This document shows positions 43,640-56,779 of a stretch of DNA of 64,000 nucleotides, in pieces (position 1 is the stretch's first letter; each line of letters begins with the position of its first letter). Both the position numbers and the translations under genes were made by a program. The notes under the pieces were generated by a model. The model saw only the letters and a program-made list of their open reading frames with translations. It ran no database searches and was not told the origin of the DNA. The stretch is from Epiperipatus broadwayi (taxonomy: Eukaryota; Onychophora; Udeonychophora; Euonychophora; Peripatidae). The stretch is taken from assembly GCA_028023455.1 (NCBI GenBank), contig JAQFVV010006274.1:806001-870000 (forward strand), written 5' to 3'.

Positions 43640-46220
43640 AATTAATAAAAAAGATAATTTTTTCAAAAAATTAAAAAAAAAATTTAAAAATTTTACTTAC
43701 GGGTATTACATTGAAGCTCTATTGTAGGCCTTGTTTGTGAATAACACCGGAGAAATTTTCACTTGCAGGCCATAAACTATTTTTTTTTCTTTTATCGCTT
43801 CATGGTAATTACAAAATTTATCAAAAAAAAAAAAATTAAATACTGTGGTCGATTAAAACTGTTGTCAAAAATCCAAATTTCAACCAATTTTTTTGAGATA
43901 CACATTTTCTGAAAGCCATGTCATTAAGCTATCAAATGGTCATATTTTGGTTGACGTCATGCTTATACTTTTTACACCAGTAAAGAAAGAAAACAACACA
44001 TCATTCAACAAGCACCCAAAGAGCCCTAATAGCACTCACGAAGCGCAAGCAGTTAAAATATATTATCTCAATATGTGTGTAAATACGACTTATATGACCT
44101 ACTTTTTAAGATGAATATGTATACATGTACATACTCGCATTTTATAACTTATTAATGTTGGGATTTATTACATTATATATATAATACAAGCATTTATACT
44201 CGTGGTGTAAATTAGGCGGGATTTCGGTGTATAAGCGCGGTATAGATACTACAATAAATTGGGGTTTAAAATAGGGCATGAGGGTAGGAAAGAAGTGAAA
44301 AAAGGTGAAACGAAGATTTGCAAAGCAAATCTTACTGTTTCAATATGTCTTATTTTTTATAGCATTTCATAATACATAGATTAGGCAACATAGCAGCTTA
44401 TTCTTGACTCAAAGTTTAAATAGTCTAAAATCTTTAACTTCACACTTAAATTTCCTTCTTTTAAAAATAATGAATAGTAATGAAGAGTAAATTAGTAAAA
44501 TGTTCAGCATAATTCTATGAATTAACACAAATAAACACATCATCTGGTTTCTTTTAAAAATCTATTTAAGCATAATTGATGGAATTTACTCATAATAAAT
44601 TAATTTTTATGTAGCATTATGCTAGTCATTAAAATAGAGTTCAAATTGAATTATGGCAATAAAAATCAATGCCTTAAAAAGTCGCTCAACACTGCATTGT
44701 AGATTCAAATAGAAATAAAATTGATAACTTTACACTTTAGATAAAATAAAATAATTATAAAAAAGTTATCACTATTATTGAGATTGCAGTGCACAGCGAT
44801 CTGTCAAGTGATGATGAAAATGAAGTAGTAAACAGATCAGACCAGACAGGTCAGACCCTTACAAATGATAATCTCTTGTTTTTATACCTGTCGTGACATA
44901 TGTCAAGAACTAATTACCTCCTCTTGAAAAAGTGACCCTTGTGATCAAATATGTTAAACAGTATAAGGAATTAATCAAGAAAATTATGTAACTTTAACCT
45001 ACATTATTTAAACAATTAGCACGTGATCTTAAGCAAGGGGATGAAAAGGTCATTGTAACTGATTTTTCTTCTATTAATTAAGAAAATTTCAAAATAAAAA
45101 AAGAAGATAATAAATTATATATAGATTTTTTAAAACAACAGATTAACTTTTCTCAAACTTAGTTTATCAGAAGTACTATATTTAATGTTTAATCCTTTCT
45201 AGGTTAGGTTTAATTAATGTTTATTTTTAAATGTTTTCATGATTTTAAAACAATTATCTTGGTTATTAAAACCAAGAAATCTAAATTCACCCATGCACAC
45301 ACATGTGTACACAGAAGAAGTGACGTTTCCAATTTAAATTTCAACTTATTTCTTTCTTTATGCAATCATGTACTATTTATCTGAATTAATAAGCATTATT
45401 TTTTTAAAATTTATTTTATTTTCAAAATAAATTGACTAAATGAGAATTTAATCTGAGTACTTCATGACTTACGCTCTAACTAAATAATTATATTATTAAA
45501 TAATTATACTTTAACCCTTAAATACTATATCTATGATATCTATAACTTTATTTATAACTTGATCATGTTTACTCTCTCTATTTTATATATACTTAACTAA
45601 ATATTAACTTTGTACTAAAGCATATAGCATATTATTATAAGAATTACTTTAATAACAATTCTTATATTTGCAAGTTATTATTTATTTGATACTCATTAAA
45701 AGCAGAATAAGATTAATATTTTTGCATTCCAGTTAGATAACATAACTTGTCAAATAAAGTTATGTTCTCTTTTATTTATTATTTACTTTTTTAAAAAAAA
45801 AATTATTAATAAATACCGTAGATTATTACATTAATGCCTTCAATAGGAACAATGTTCAAAAGTACGGGGTTACAGTATATATATAGATCTAGTTTCTAGA
45901 GACCCTGCCCTCCACTGAGATGAATCATAAGCTCGAAACCAATTGGTCTGGAGGTAGGGTCAACGATAGAGATTTTGAATTCTTTCTCTTTTGGCACATA
46001 TAAAAACAAAGCTTGTTTAGAGTGATTGGTAATCTCCATCTAGTGATCATATATATATGATAGATAGATAAATAAATAAATAAAGGATGAAGAAAAAATA
46101 TTATTTTTCCTATACTGTATAGTAAAGTTATCTTTTTAAAATTATTGTTAAGGGTGGGCATTTTTTAGAAGATAAATAATGGGAGCTACCTCTCTCATTT
46201 ATTTCTTATATTTAGCTTAT
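43640..46220. other. AT-rich stretch, nothing firm
   Basis: No gene is supported. Minor points are a 21-bp hairpin near 44314 (AAGATTTGC/GCAAATCTT), a loose inverted repeat at 45901-45962 (GACCCTGCCCTCC with GGAGGTAGGGTC), and a GATA/ATAAA-rich run at 46055-46085. Confidence 0.4.
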
Positions 46221-46225
46221 TTTTT

Positions 46226-47388
46226 ATTATTTATTTTTTGCTATTTATATATTAGATTTGTTAACACTTATTTTAAGTAAGAGTGTGTTATGCTATGCAG
46301 ATGGTATTAAAATTTTTCTGGAGATTAATAGTAAAGAAGATATTAAAACTTTACAAAATTATATAGATGTAGTTTACAAGTGCTGCCAAGAAAATAACAT
46401 GAAAATAAATGTTGATAAATGTAATATTATGACATATTCAATTTTAAATCTAGACTTGGAATTCCACAGGGGAGTGTGTTAAGCCCAATATTTTTTGCTA
46501 AATATATATCAGATTTGATAACACTTATTCCAAGTAAGAGCGTGTTATGCTATGCAGATGATATTAAAATTTTTCTGGAGATTAATAGTATTGAAGATAT
46601 TAAAACTTTACAAAATTATATAGATGTATTTTACAAGTGGTGCCAAGAAAATAACAAAATAAATATTGATAAATGTAATGCTATGACATATTCAAGAAAA
46701 ACAATGTTAATACGGGGTAGATACCATATTGATCATCTTGAAATTAAGAAAATTACTGACTATAAAGATTTGGGTATAATTTTCACAAGCAATTTTACTT
46801 TTAATAATCATATAACATATTCTGTTAATAAAGCATTTAAACTCATTGGCAGGATGCTCAGATCAAAAATTGTTTTTGATTTCCAGACTAATAAATTAAT
46901 ATTTAATAGTTTGATATTGTCAATTTTACACTATGGATCCATTGTATGGAATTCTATAAACGAAACAAATATGAAAAAAATACAAAAAGTTTATGATAAA
47001 TATTGTAAATATGTGTATAAAACTTCATCTTATAATTATAATGAATTTCGTATTAAGAGAATATTATCTGATATGTATTTTTTATATAAATTGATAAATG
47101 GCACAATAACTTTTGATAATTTAGTAACAAATGTGCTATATAAAATATCAACTTTTAATAGCAGAAATCACAAACTTTTTTATTTACCATTAATTAAACA
47201 TACATGTGTAAAGAATGCACCTGTATAGAGATTACAAAAGGAATATAATAATATGTTTAGTGATGTAGAGTTTACATCAGATTTTAAAATATTTAAAAAA
47301 TATATTAAATAAAAATTTTATGTAAATTTAATCATTGTAAACATTTTCTTGGCTTTGTAAGCTGTTGCTTATTAATAAATTGAATTGA
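46226..47388 (+). pseudogene. 5'-truncated jockey-like LINE relic (M3)
   Basis: The plus-strand frame 46476-47228 encodes LSPIFFAKYISDL, SVLCYADDIKIFL, YKDLGIIFTSNFTFNNHI and LHYGSIVWNSINE, followed by the family C-terminal domain. Upstream, 46226-46440 is a second copy of the YADD region (reading YADG), offset by 258 bp, so the catalytic region is duplicated in tandem. The element ends near 47388 with AATAAATTGAATTGAATTA, the same terminus as M2 at 13427, which places both in one family. Unlike M1 and M2 it does not touch a triplet array. The second copy has an intact YADD, but the N-terminal half is missing. Confidence 0.82.
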
Positions 47389-47389
47389 A

Positions 47390-49700
47390 TTATCATATAT
47401 TTGTAATTCAATTGTTACCAGATGTCATATATGTATATTAGCGTTTTATTTAATTAATGGAGGTTGATATTTTTAAAGTTAGGCGAATATCTTTGCTGTT
47501 TTAAAATTTACCTTTTCACATGTTAATTAACTATATTTAAAATTTACTTTTATCTTGTGAGAATATACTTAAAGAGAATGATAAATGTACATTAAATTCA
47601 GTAATATTTCATTTGCTGTAATCTGCTGCATTTTAAAATTTACTTTTTTATGTGACATCCTAAAAGTTTATTAATTTCATTGTAAAATTTTATCAAATTC
47701 AGTAGCATTTTTTTTGCTGTAGATATACCATTTTAAATTTTATTTTAACACATGTTAAATATACATTTAAACTGAAATCCTAATAGTTTATAAAATTCTT
47801 TATTATAAGTGATCTAAATTCCTCATTATTCAAATGAGAAGTTAAATGCCTGATTGAAACTTAATTTAGTTAATATAAAATATATTTACAAAATTAAATT
47901 TTAACTGGGTATACCAAAAATTACTTTTCATTTTAAAAATGTATCTTTTAATCAGTGCAGTGCCATCATATTCATGTTTTTATGGCATTATTCAAAAACA
48001 TTTAAGATGTACATTTTCCACACATTTTTTATAGCACATTACATTTTTTTTTAAAACAATTAAAGCAAAAAAATTATAAATTAGTAACATTCTATACAAA
48101 AAAAAAAGTTGTAAAAAAATATCGTGTATGATTCATCTAGATTGGTGCAATATTTATTGAACTGTAAACTCACAAACAAACTTTTACATTGATGTAATAA
48201 TATAAAGAAAATAGTAATACTACAGATGGAAAATCAAAGGGGTTTGAAGCATGCTGATAATAAACAAAATTGTCTCCTAGTTTTTTTGTTTTTCAATTTT
48301 TATTATATTAGTCTTTAGACCTGTTTAAAGGCAGCTTCATGAATTAAGTAATCAAGATACCAAAAAGATTTGATGATATAATTTTTAACTTGGATGCATT
48401 AAAACCCAAACTAAGAACTTTTGCATTATTTTGATGATTGTATAATGTATAATTCCTATCATTTAAAATGGCAAACTATAGAATATATTGAATGTTTTGA
48501 GTGCAGCATATAAATACTTGAATTTTGTAATCTTAATGTTTAAAAAAAATCTTCAGAATTATTAGGCAGTGATGGTGAAAAAAATTAACTTTTAAGCTGA
48601 ATGATTATAAATGTGATTAGGTGAATCAATTTTAATATCATCATAGCTTTTAATAGAAGGATATACTAAACTGATGTAATATTGTACATACTTTAATAGG
48701 TGCTGCTGCATTTAATTAGTTAAAGGAGTCTTTTATTGCAGAGATATATGCCTTCTGCAACTAAATTAGCTGAAAGTAATGCATGTTACTTTGCCTTATT
48801 TGTTATATAGAAGTGACACATAAACTCCTTATCAGTGTAATATAAAATCACTAGAAAAATTTCATTTAAGACTTCTAAAAATATAAAGGCAAAATCATAA
48901 AATCAATTAATATTTTTTAACTTGCTGGATATCATACTAAAATCACATATTGGTTGGCATGGGCATTTAAAATGAATGAACATTTACAAGACTTTCTTAA
49001 ATATATTTTATGATGAATCTGAACATGATTTCCATGGGAGAATAGATAATGTTTATGTTATAAAGATTATTTCAAAGACAAATTTTCACTATAATTAACA
49101 GCTATAGATAATTTGTTGCATAACCTGCCATCTTGAATAATAACTCTACAAAAAGCTTCAGAATTGATTACATTTTAACTAATATTTTGTATCTTAAATT
49201 CAGTGTATCATAATATGTAATAGTAACAATGTTTGATGTTTAATATAATATAAAATGCACTATTATATTTTTAATAACAACAAAGTAAAAATGATTGAAT
49301 CATAATTTCATTTCTTCAGAAATAGAAATTAATATATAATTCACATTAAAAATGGGTCTTATAATTAGTATTATAGATTTTAATTTGAATTATCCAACTA
49401 TGTTTTTTTGGAGGAAGTTTATAAAATGAACACGGTAAAGGCCAATTCATGGCATGTCTCCAAATTTTTTCAGTTTATGAAATGGCCAATTTTATCACTT
49501 CAATATAACACAATTCTCAATTTTTTTATTTATTATTTATCATTGAGAAATATTAAATTTTTTACGGGAATATATATATGCATTTAAAACTAATGTAGGG
49601 TCTAATTTACCCATAGGTCAATCTAGACAACTATTTAGGGACATGAAACAAATTAGATGGCAAGCAAATTGTATTGCTAAAATTCATAAAAATTAAAAAT
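47390..49700. other. AT-rich stretch, nothing recognised
   Basis: No open frame, RNA gene or repeat partner could be supported. It is probably intron or intergenic DNA. Confidence 0.45.
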
Positions 49701-49712
49701 AATAACGTGAAA

Positions 49713-50144
49713 GACTAAAACCTTCGACAGAAGTGCCTTAAAAATGCTTGTGTGACAGCCAATCAGATATAATAATGACTGCACATGGAACTCTCAATTC
49801 AAGAACACAAGCCAGAACTACGAGAAAAAGATGGAAACCCACCTTCTCTACCTAAATTTTTTAGATAAATAAGTCAGACTTAAGCATTCTGAACTAAGAT
49901 CATCTGCTATTACTTAATAAATTTTAATATATTTAAAATATATTTTATAGTAGGTCATATTAAATTATTAAGTTTGAAATGTGCAATAATTTATTAATTT
50001 ACTTACTGATATTGCTATTACTTAATAAATTTTAATATATTTAAAATATATTTTATAGTAGGTCATATTAAATTATTAAGTTTGAAATGTGCAATAATTT
50101 ATTAATTTACTTACTGATATTGAGATGGACTTAAGGTTTTAGTC
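49713..50144. repeat. Block bounded by 12-bp exact inverted repeats
   Basis: GACTAAAACCTT at 49713 and AAGGTTTTAGTC at 50133 are exact reverse complements and bound a 432-bp block that includes the 108-bp tandem duplication. It could be a small non-autonomous transposon. A target duplication was not clear and chance pairing is possible in AT-rich DNA. Confidence 0.35.
49905..50120 (+). repeat. Tandem duplication, 2 x 108 bp
   Basis: Units 49905-50012 and 50013-50120 appear identical from TGCTATTACTTAATAAATTT to ACTTACTGATAT, which implies a recent duplication. Confidence 0.95.
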
Positions 50145-52474
50145 CCCTTTTGGATTTATATATTTATATATACAAATGTATGAGGATTTAAGCACTGGGT
50201 TTAATGGATGTTAGGAATAAATACATTAACTATCTTTGGACTGAATATCATAACAAATGATAGATAGATTGGGTATTTAGCCATATTTCTTGACTATCAT
50301 TTCCATTAAACTTCCAAGTACAAAGAGGGTCTATTCTTTGCTGCTGTAGATCTTATGTATTTATTTAAAATCTATTTTGCCATGCTGTAGATTATGATAC
50401 CAAATCTCTCCCCAGTTCTAAGATGTTAACCCCTTTTTTATCCACCAATAGCTCAGAAAAAGAAAACCATGGCAATATATTACAGGGTGTGTGTAATGGC
50501 TATATTTAACTATTTTTGGAATGAGAGAGAGAAATGGACACATATATTATTTATACTTAGAGATGAAATCAATGCGTAAAGAAAAAAATATACATATTGC
50601 AACAGGTCTACCCTTTTCCTTATCTTGCTGGAAGTACTCGTCTTTGCGCGAGTATGAGCGTATATATCTATATACGCGTATGAACAAAAAAAAAACCCAT
50701 CACATGCGAATCGTATTATTATCTGTTTTATAAAATGCGATCTTTACATTATCGCTTTAATTTTAGGATATCCTATGCAGATATAATTACTTTCAATATT
50801 ACACAACAGTATATTTATGGACGTCTATATAAAGACTCCAAGCCCAATCTCACCCGAAGGTAAGAATTATACCGGATAATATGAAGTAAATGGCTAAACC
50901 TCCCTTGCAACTATAATATTTTCATGCCTAACACGTTTTGGGCGCCAGATGTAACGGAAATGACCCGGCCATCAGCTAGCTTTTTCAGGGCGGGTGGTAA
51001 AATTACCGAGAGTAGATCTAACCTATTTTAATTTAATCAAAAAAAAAAAAAAAACCAATTCACCATTTAATACATATTTATTTGCACTAATATTTATGTA
51101 AATCAATAACACTTCTATTTTTTTATTATTCAACATTCTTAATATGTTTTTTCTTTGTTAGCGCAGACATACGACATTCATTAAACTCATTTTAAAATAT
51201 ATTTATGATGGACATATTGTACCAATAGATTATTGATTTCCCTCTTTTTTTTATATATAACTTATTATTTCGTGCTTCTAGATTTTCTTTCCCTTCCTTG
51301 TTAGTTTTTTTTTATTTACCCCCCCCCCCCACACACACAAACACGCTCTAACATGTATATTACAAGAGTTTAATCATTGAAGGATTGATATGATAATAAT
51401 AACACATAGATTAATTTAAAATTTTCTGTGCAAGTAAAAAAAAAACATAATTAGGTCAACCATGGAGTTTAATTCAGTAAGCTTACTAGTAAGTCATACA
51501 TATATGTGCAAACAGAAAAAGTACCTGTGTTTCCCCGGGGAATTGATTGAATCCACCTGGTGAAGGAGAATCTCTGGTTTTTGGATGATGAATGAATTTT
51601 TGGAGTTTGAATTCCACTTGGGCTGAATTTTATTTATTTATTTTGCTTCTTTTGACAAATATCACAATGGTTCAACACTTATTTATTGAGGCGATCTTTC
51701 AGGCTTGACATCTCTTCTCAGATACTGACAGCTACTATACATTCAGGGGAGAGGTTTGGACACCCCGCACATTGAAATTTTTACGCCAGTATAACCATAT
51801 TTCACCAATATATAACGCTGATCTCTGGATTATTTTATATATACAAGTCTAATAAGCCTGCTTTCTTCACGACTCAAAAACTTATCATAATCCTTTTTAA
51901 AATTTCTTTTTTTTTTTTAAAATGAGGAATTGCCAAGTTCACCTTTTCTCTTAATTCTTTCTTTTCATTCATTTTTCTTTTATTTCCATTATCATTCCAT
52001 GCATCTTCGTTGCAATGCACCGTAAAAGCTTTTTACACCTTTCTCTTTTTTAATTAGTATTCAACTAGAACTCAAACATTCCAAGGTTTTGCAAAAGTTA
52101 CGTTTATTCTATAAATCAATAGGTCTTTCATCTTGGCATTTATAATTCTTTCTTTGACTTTTAATATTTTTTTTAAAAGTTTATCAAACAAAAATGTTTT
52201 TATTTTTATCCTATGAATTTTTCATGTTCCATTGATTTAAACACACCCATGCATATGCATAGCATTGTGTATAGCTGGGTTAGGCAAAAGAAAAAAAATC
52301 AGAGCACTTGAATACCCCCCCCCCATATTTTTCTTTTGTGAGCTTTCCTCATTAAAAAGAAAACAACCTATAACACAATATAACCATACAAATGATCGTT
52401 TATTATAGGTCATTGTAAATTTTGGTTTTGTTAGTAAAGTAATAATATTTTCGATAATAATATGATAAATATAC

Positions 52475-54621
52475 TGTAACCAGGTTCAAACCTTGTTACA
52501 AAGTAATTAAATAGCATAGCATATATCAACTGCCTTTGATATGCGTAATTCTTAATGTTGGTTTCAATATGTTTAAATATGATATATGAGAAGCAACGTA
52601 TATATATCTATGTGGGGGAGATAGATGTTGAAATCTTTTTTCTTTTTTTTTTAAAAAAGAAAGTGATATAATTATTTGTTTCACAATATTTTTTTAAAAA
52701 TATATTATTAAAAAAAATTGAGAAATACAGTTATATGTAAATATCTAGTTTTTTTTTTTATTATTATTATTAATTGTTATAAATGTAAATTTTTTTTGTG
52801 ATCATATCTTACTTTAATGAGGGTAATGAAAAAAAAATTTGCTGTATATTCCTCTAGGCTATTCTTTGTTATTTGATCTATGACTTGACCACTTAAAATG
52901 TACGGTGGACAAAAATACCAAAAATAATAGAAAAAAATGTTAAAAGCATTCCAGAGAAAGTGAGATATAAATGCTGATAAACGGTTTTAAAGAAAAAAGG
53001 ATTAATTAATTGAATTAGAACAGCTGAGCAGGAGAGAACGGGAGACATTTTGGAAAAAGTGATAGTAATTTATATATTTTTTTTGATATACTAATTTGGA
53101 TGGCTATGCTTTCGTGATTATAAAGGACAGCAAAGTTTTGAATTAATGGACTTGCAGAAGAAATGTGTTTTGAAATCAATTTATAAAATGTCAGCATCCG
53201 TAATGTTTGGGTAACAGCAGATACGTGAAAAGCAATCACCATCCGCTATAAGTACGGAGCTTATTCTACCTACGACCTGCCAGTATGAGAAACTAAGAAC
53301 TTCATCGAGATGTTACACTAAATGACATAGAGTTAAAGGAAAAGGATTACTAAGAACTTCATCGAGATGCTACACTAAATGACATAGAGTTAAAGGAAAA
53401 GGATTGAATCTAATATGACAAACAAGTTACCATTGAAAGATTTACTAATTCACATCATCATTATTAATTTTGTTTTGCTTCCAGTTAATACTACAAATGG
53501 ACACTAATGCCGGACTTTGCCAATAGCAGAGACCTCTCTTAAATAAAATTGTGACCTAAACGTATGTAAGTGAATGTATCATTATTAAAACCCCGGAGTT
53601 CACAAGTTAATATGACTTCCTTTATATTAATATAAACTTAGAATTGCCTATTGTTACCCTCTGAATAATTATTTACGGTTAAATTAGTAATTTGAGTTGG
53701 AGCGTATAAATGTATATTTTTTTTTTATCCCACTCAACATTTGTGTTATTTAGTAAAAAAAATTTTGTTGTTATTGCTTTATATTTTGATATCAGAATTA
53801 CATATATATATTGTCTTATGGATAATATGTTTTAATAAATTAATAATAAAATTATGTACTTATCTTATAACTGGAATTACATATTGATTTATCATTTATG
53901 TTCGCTTATTTCTTTTCCTGTCAAGATATATCACAAAACCAGTTAAATACGCCTAATATGAATTGGCATGTATATATTAAATAGACTCAAACCTTAAGTT
54001 TAAGAAATAAAATTGAGCGATTAACTGATGAAATAAAGGTTTAAAGACAGGAAATTCAATACAACTAATCGCAAATTACACACGAGTAGGTTTAAGAGAT
54101 TCAGAAAGAGAGCATTTAAATATGCAGATTTCTCTATATCTCTGTTCATCCGATAGGTTTTTCTCCCAACCCTGAGAGCGAGCTAACTAGATCGGGCACT
54201 TCATTAGTGATAGTATAAGTAGGATCATTAAGAGTTATAGGGAAAGTATAATTTTCACTGCACTAGTGACATTGGCGCTTGAGGTCAGCTATCATCTGAC
54301 GCTCATAAATATACTTTTTCCATAAAAGTTTATTCATGTATATCTTACTTAAGAGATAATGGCCCCCAGGAACACTTTAAACTTAAATTTTTAGTTAAGA
54401 TCTACTCAAGATCTAGAAATTGCGTTGAGAAAATTAAAAAAAAAATAATTGTTTCATATTCGAATTTAATTTGGTAGATAGTGATCAACTATTATCTGTA
54501 GGCATTATGGTGACTATACAGCCGTAATATTATAGCCATTATCCCATGTGGTCCACTTATGCATTTTAAAGATCTACTTTTGCCAAACATTATAATTGAT
54601 ATATGGGGTTGACTGTTGAAG
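52475..54621. other. Unidentified 2.1-kb insertion inside the left LTR
   Basis: This segment has no counterpart in the right LTR. It starts with a palindrome (TGTAACCAGGTT, then AACCTTGTTACA, 52475-52500). TAC is present on both sides (ATAC before, GTAC after), a possible short target duplication. It holds a 57-bp tandem duplication and no recognisable domain. The 75-codon minus frame at 53015-53242 is unassigned. Confidence 0.65.
53292..53405 (+). repeat. Tandem duplication, 2 x 57 bp
   Basis: ACTAAGAACTTCATCGAGAT at 53292 recurs at 53349. The two 57-bp units differ at one visible base (GTTACAC versus GCTACAC). Confidence 0.95.
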
Positions 54622-54730
54622 TACGAATATGTATTTGTCTATTGATTGCAACAGGGTTTGATTATACCTACTCTGTTACAATACCCCCTCCCAGAAGTCC
54701 TTAAATACAATCTATGTATTTGAATGGCTC

Positions 54731-55800
54731 CTAAATATCATGACCCATTTGTAATGGGATGGGCTTGAGGGAATGAGCATTGTACGATTCCCTCGCCTCC
54801 TGCCCAGTATTCACCCTGAATGCATTGTCCCCTGGACACTTAACAATAGGGAAAGGTCTTTCATATAAACTGCAAAATTTCTTACAGATAAATTTTCTGG
54901 GTTCACTCACATGCAGGGTCTTCAACATGACTAGATCACTGAATTTAAACTGATGAGGCTTCTCCAGTATGTTTTGGTTTAATTCCTGACTCCTTTTCAG
55001 AAGAGCATGATATGCCTGCTCTTGGTCCTTCACATTTATCAGGGTTTTCTTTGGTTCTGGTATTTTGGCCTTGATTAATTTAAGGGCATGTTTTCCAAAC
55101 TGGAGCTGCACCAAAGAGAATCTATCAGTGTTTCCTTTGGTCCTGGTAATTTGGCCTTGATTAATTTAGGGGCATATTTGCCAAACTGGAGCTGCACCAA
55201 AGAGAATCCTGTGGAGTCATTAACCACTTAATTTACACAATTTATGTAGTTCAGTATTTCCGGAACCTTTTTAACCCATCCTTGGTGATTAGTTGGGATG
55301 TAGGTTCTAAACAACCTACCCAAGTTATGCAACACCCATTAACATATGTTTGACTGATGATTCCTAATTGATGTTAGTATGTGTTGGATCCCTGACTTCT
55401 GAACCCATGCTGTCCATTCTCTAGAGATAATGGTGTGCCATGATCTGAGAAGATATTTTGGGGTTTTACTATCGCCATAAATATTCCTTTTCAAGATGTA
55501 GGGTTGTTTTGGGTATTTGCTTGAGTCATTGGATATGTAGCCATAAATTTACTGAATAGATCATATACCATCAAGAAATATATTTTCTATTAAATGTAGG
55601 CAATGACCCGTAATAATCTATGGCAATCCTCTCACATGGCTTCCTTGGGATTATGGAGCTCATTGGACCTGCATAATTTCTATTAGCGGGCTTAGTTTTC
55701 TGGCAAAGTTTGCATTGGCTGATCATTTCCATGACAGCCCCATGAATGCCTGGCCAATAAAACCACTGCCTAAGCTACTTTTCAGTTGTCTACATCCCGT
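54731..55800 (-). pseudogene. Integrase relic of Gypsy element 2
   Basis: The minus strand shows the zinc domain (CKLCQKTKPANRN, near 55710), the start of the core (ERIAIDYYGSLP, near 55625), and a C-terminal open frame of 127 aa (55114-54731) with KPHQFKFSDLVMLK and ERPFPIVKCPGDNAFRVN, typical of Gypsy integrase tails. The core between is broken by stops. A tandem duplication of about 83 bases (55039-55206) disrupts the frame upstream of the C-terminal part. Confidence 0.78.
55039..55206. repeat. Tandem duplication inside integrase, 2 x about 83 bp
   Basis: GGCCTTGATTAATTTA followed by GGGCATRTTTKCCAAACTGG and AGCTGCACCAAAGAGAATC occurs twice, in the copies near 55069 and 55152. The copies differ at several bases, so the duplication is not recent. 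Confidence 0.9.
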
Positions 55801-55846
55801 AATGTTCTTATATTTGGTGGACGTGAATCACCACCACATTCCTCAT

Positions 55847-56152
55847 TTACTGTGGTATTACAGGTCTTGAACTTTCCGGTCCCTTTTGTTCTATATTGGA
55901 GAAAAGTTTGGTCAAGTTTGTATCGGTTGGTCTTATGTCTGGACTCACTATCATTTTTACTTTTATTCCCTTCCAGTTGTGTGATTCTTTGAGACTTAGC
56001 TGAGCATCGTCCATCTGACCCTGGGCCAATCTCTTAAGGTCATTTTCTATTACCTCATTAACCCTTAAGTTTATTACTGCCACATATAAATTTTCAACTT
56101 TAAGATAACATGATGGCAAATGCACCAGGTTACAGCTAAGAACATCAGCCAC
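55847..56152 (-). pseudogene. Linker between RNase H and integrase, Gypsy element 2
   Basis: This 101-aa open frame begins MADVLSCNLVHLPSC, the usual 'AD.LSR' segment after RNase H, and runs to the region before the integrase zinc domain. It is polyprotein sequence and not a separate gene. Confidence 0.6.
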
Positions 56153-56227
56153 AATATTATCTGCTCCCTTGCAATGTTTTACACATAATTATACTTTTGG
56201 AGGTATAAGCTCCAATGTACCTACCGT

Positions 56228-56518
56228 CTATTTGTCAGATAACTGGTTAATAAATTCTAAACTCTTATGATCTGTAACCACAATTTTTTTTGATCCCAAT
56301 AACAATGAGCTGAGTTTTTGAAATGACCAAACAATGGCCAAAGCTTCTTTTTCTGTCATGGTGTAATGAAACTCCAGGCCCTTGAGCAGCCTACCCAAGA
56401 AATACAGCACTTTCACCTGACCATCCTCTTGAATTTGTGTTAGAGTGGCTCCCATTCTGTTCCCGCTGCTGTCATTCTGCACCACAAAGAGTTTCTCAAA
56501 GTTGGGAAAAGCCAGCAT
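56228..56518 (-). pseudogene. RNase H domain of Gypsy element 2
   Basis: A 96-aa open frame contains NDSSGNRMGATLTQ, HYTMTEKEALAIVWSFQK and VVTDHKSLEFINQ, the three signature blocks of retroelement RNase H, which removes the RNA strand during cDNA synthesis. The first position usually occupied by Asp in 'TDAS' reads NDSS here. Confidence 0.82.
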
Positions 56519-56779
56519 TACGTGTTACATGAATCCTTGCTTCACCCTCGAATGCTTGGCTTTGCTTCTTGCCTCACTCCCACACTTCATCTTTCCTCAG
56601 TAATCTAACTAATGGTTCCTTATGGTGAGCAAACTGCTCCTGAAAATGGTTGTAGAACTTACACCCAAAACAGATCGTATCTGCTTTTTGGACCTAGGTG
56701 TTGGGAAATCTTTGATAGCTGTGATTTTATCTGGGTGTGGCTGGACACCCTATATTACTATGAGGTGGCCCAGTAATGT

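Larger units (their letters stand above)
50598..54680 (-). repeat. LTR of Gypsy element 2 (3' LTR, with insertion)
   Basis: 50598-52474 and 54622-54680 together match the right LTR 59614-61669. Shared landmarks include CTATCTTGCTGGAAGTACTC, TATGAGCGTATATATCTATA, CACCTGGTGAAGGAGAATCT and, at the end, TTGCAACAGGGTTTGATTAT. Between 52475 and 54621 lies unrelated sequence. Another small difference near 50905-50975 contains TTGGGCGCCAGATGTAACGG, absent from the right copy. Confidence 0.8.

Noticed and set aside
44790-44905. Acidic frame HSDLSSDDENEVV after an AG-ended stretch, possible exon
   Set aside because: Too short, no recognisable family, and no downstream splice donor that I could support.
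45901-45962. Loose inverted repeat GACCCTGCCCTCC/GGAGGTAGGGTC
   Set aside because: Imperfect with a long loop; no second copy seen in the window, so no separate claim is made.
48735-48800. Possible next UBR exon after TTTATTGCAG
   Set aside because: The translation (YMPSATKLAESNA) does not match the expected YF..V continuation of UBR proteins and has no clear donor site.
50855-50870. AGGTAAGAA in the Gypsy 2 LTR, like the LINE splice-donor motif
   Set aside because: The LTR element lies on the other strand, and a nine-base match in AT-rich DNA is weak evidence of a link.
53015-53242. 75-codon minus-strand frame in the LTR insertion
   Set aside because: No domain recognised, and composition is not clearly coding; left as part of the unidentified insertion.
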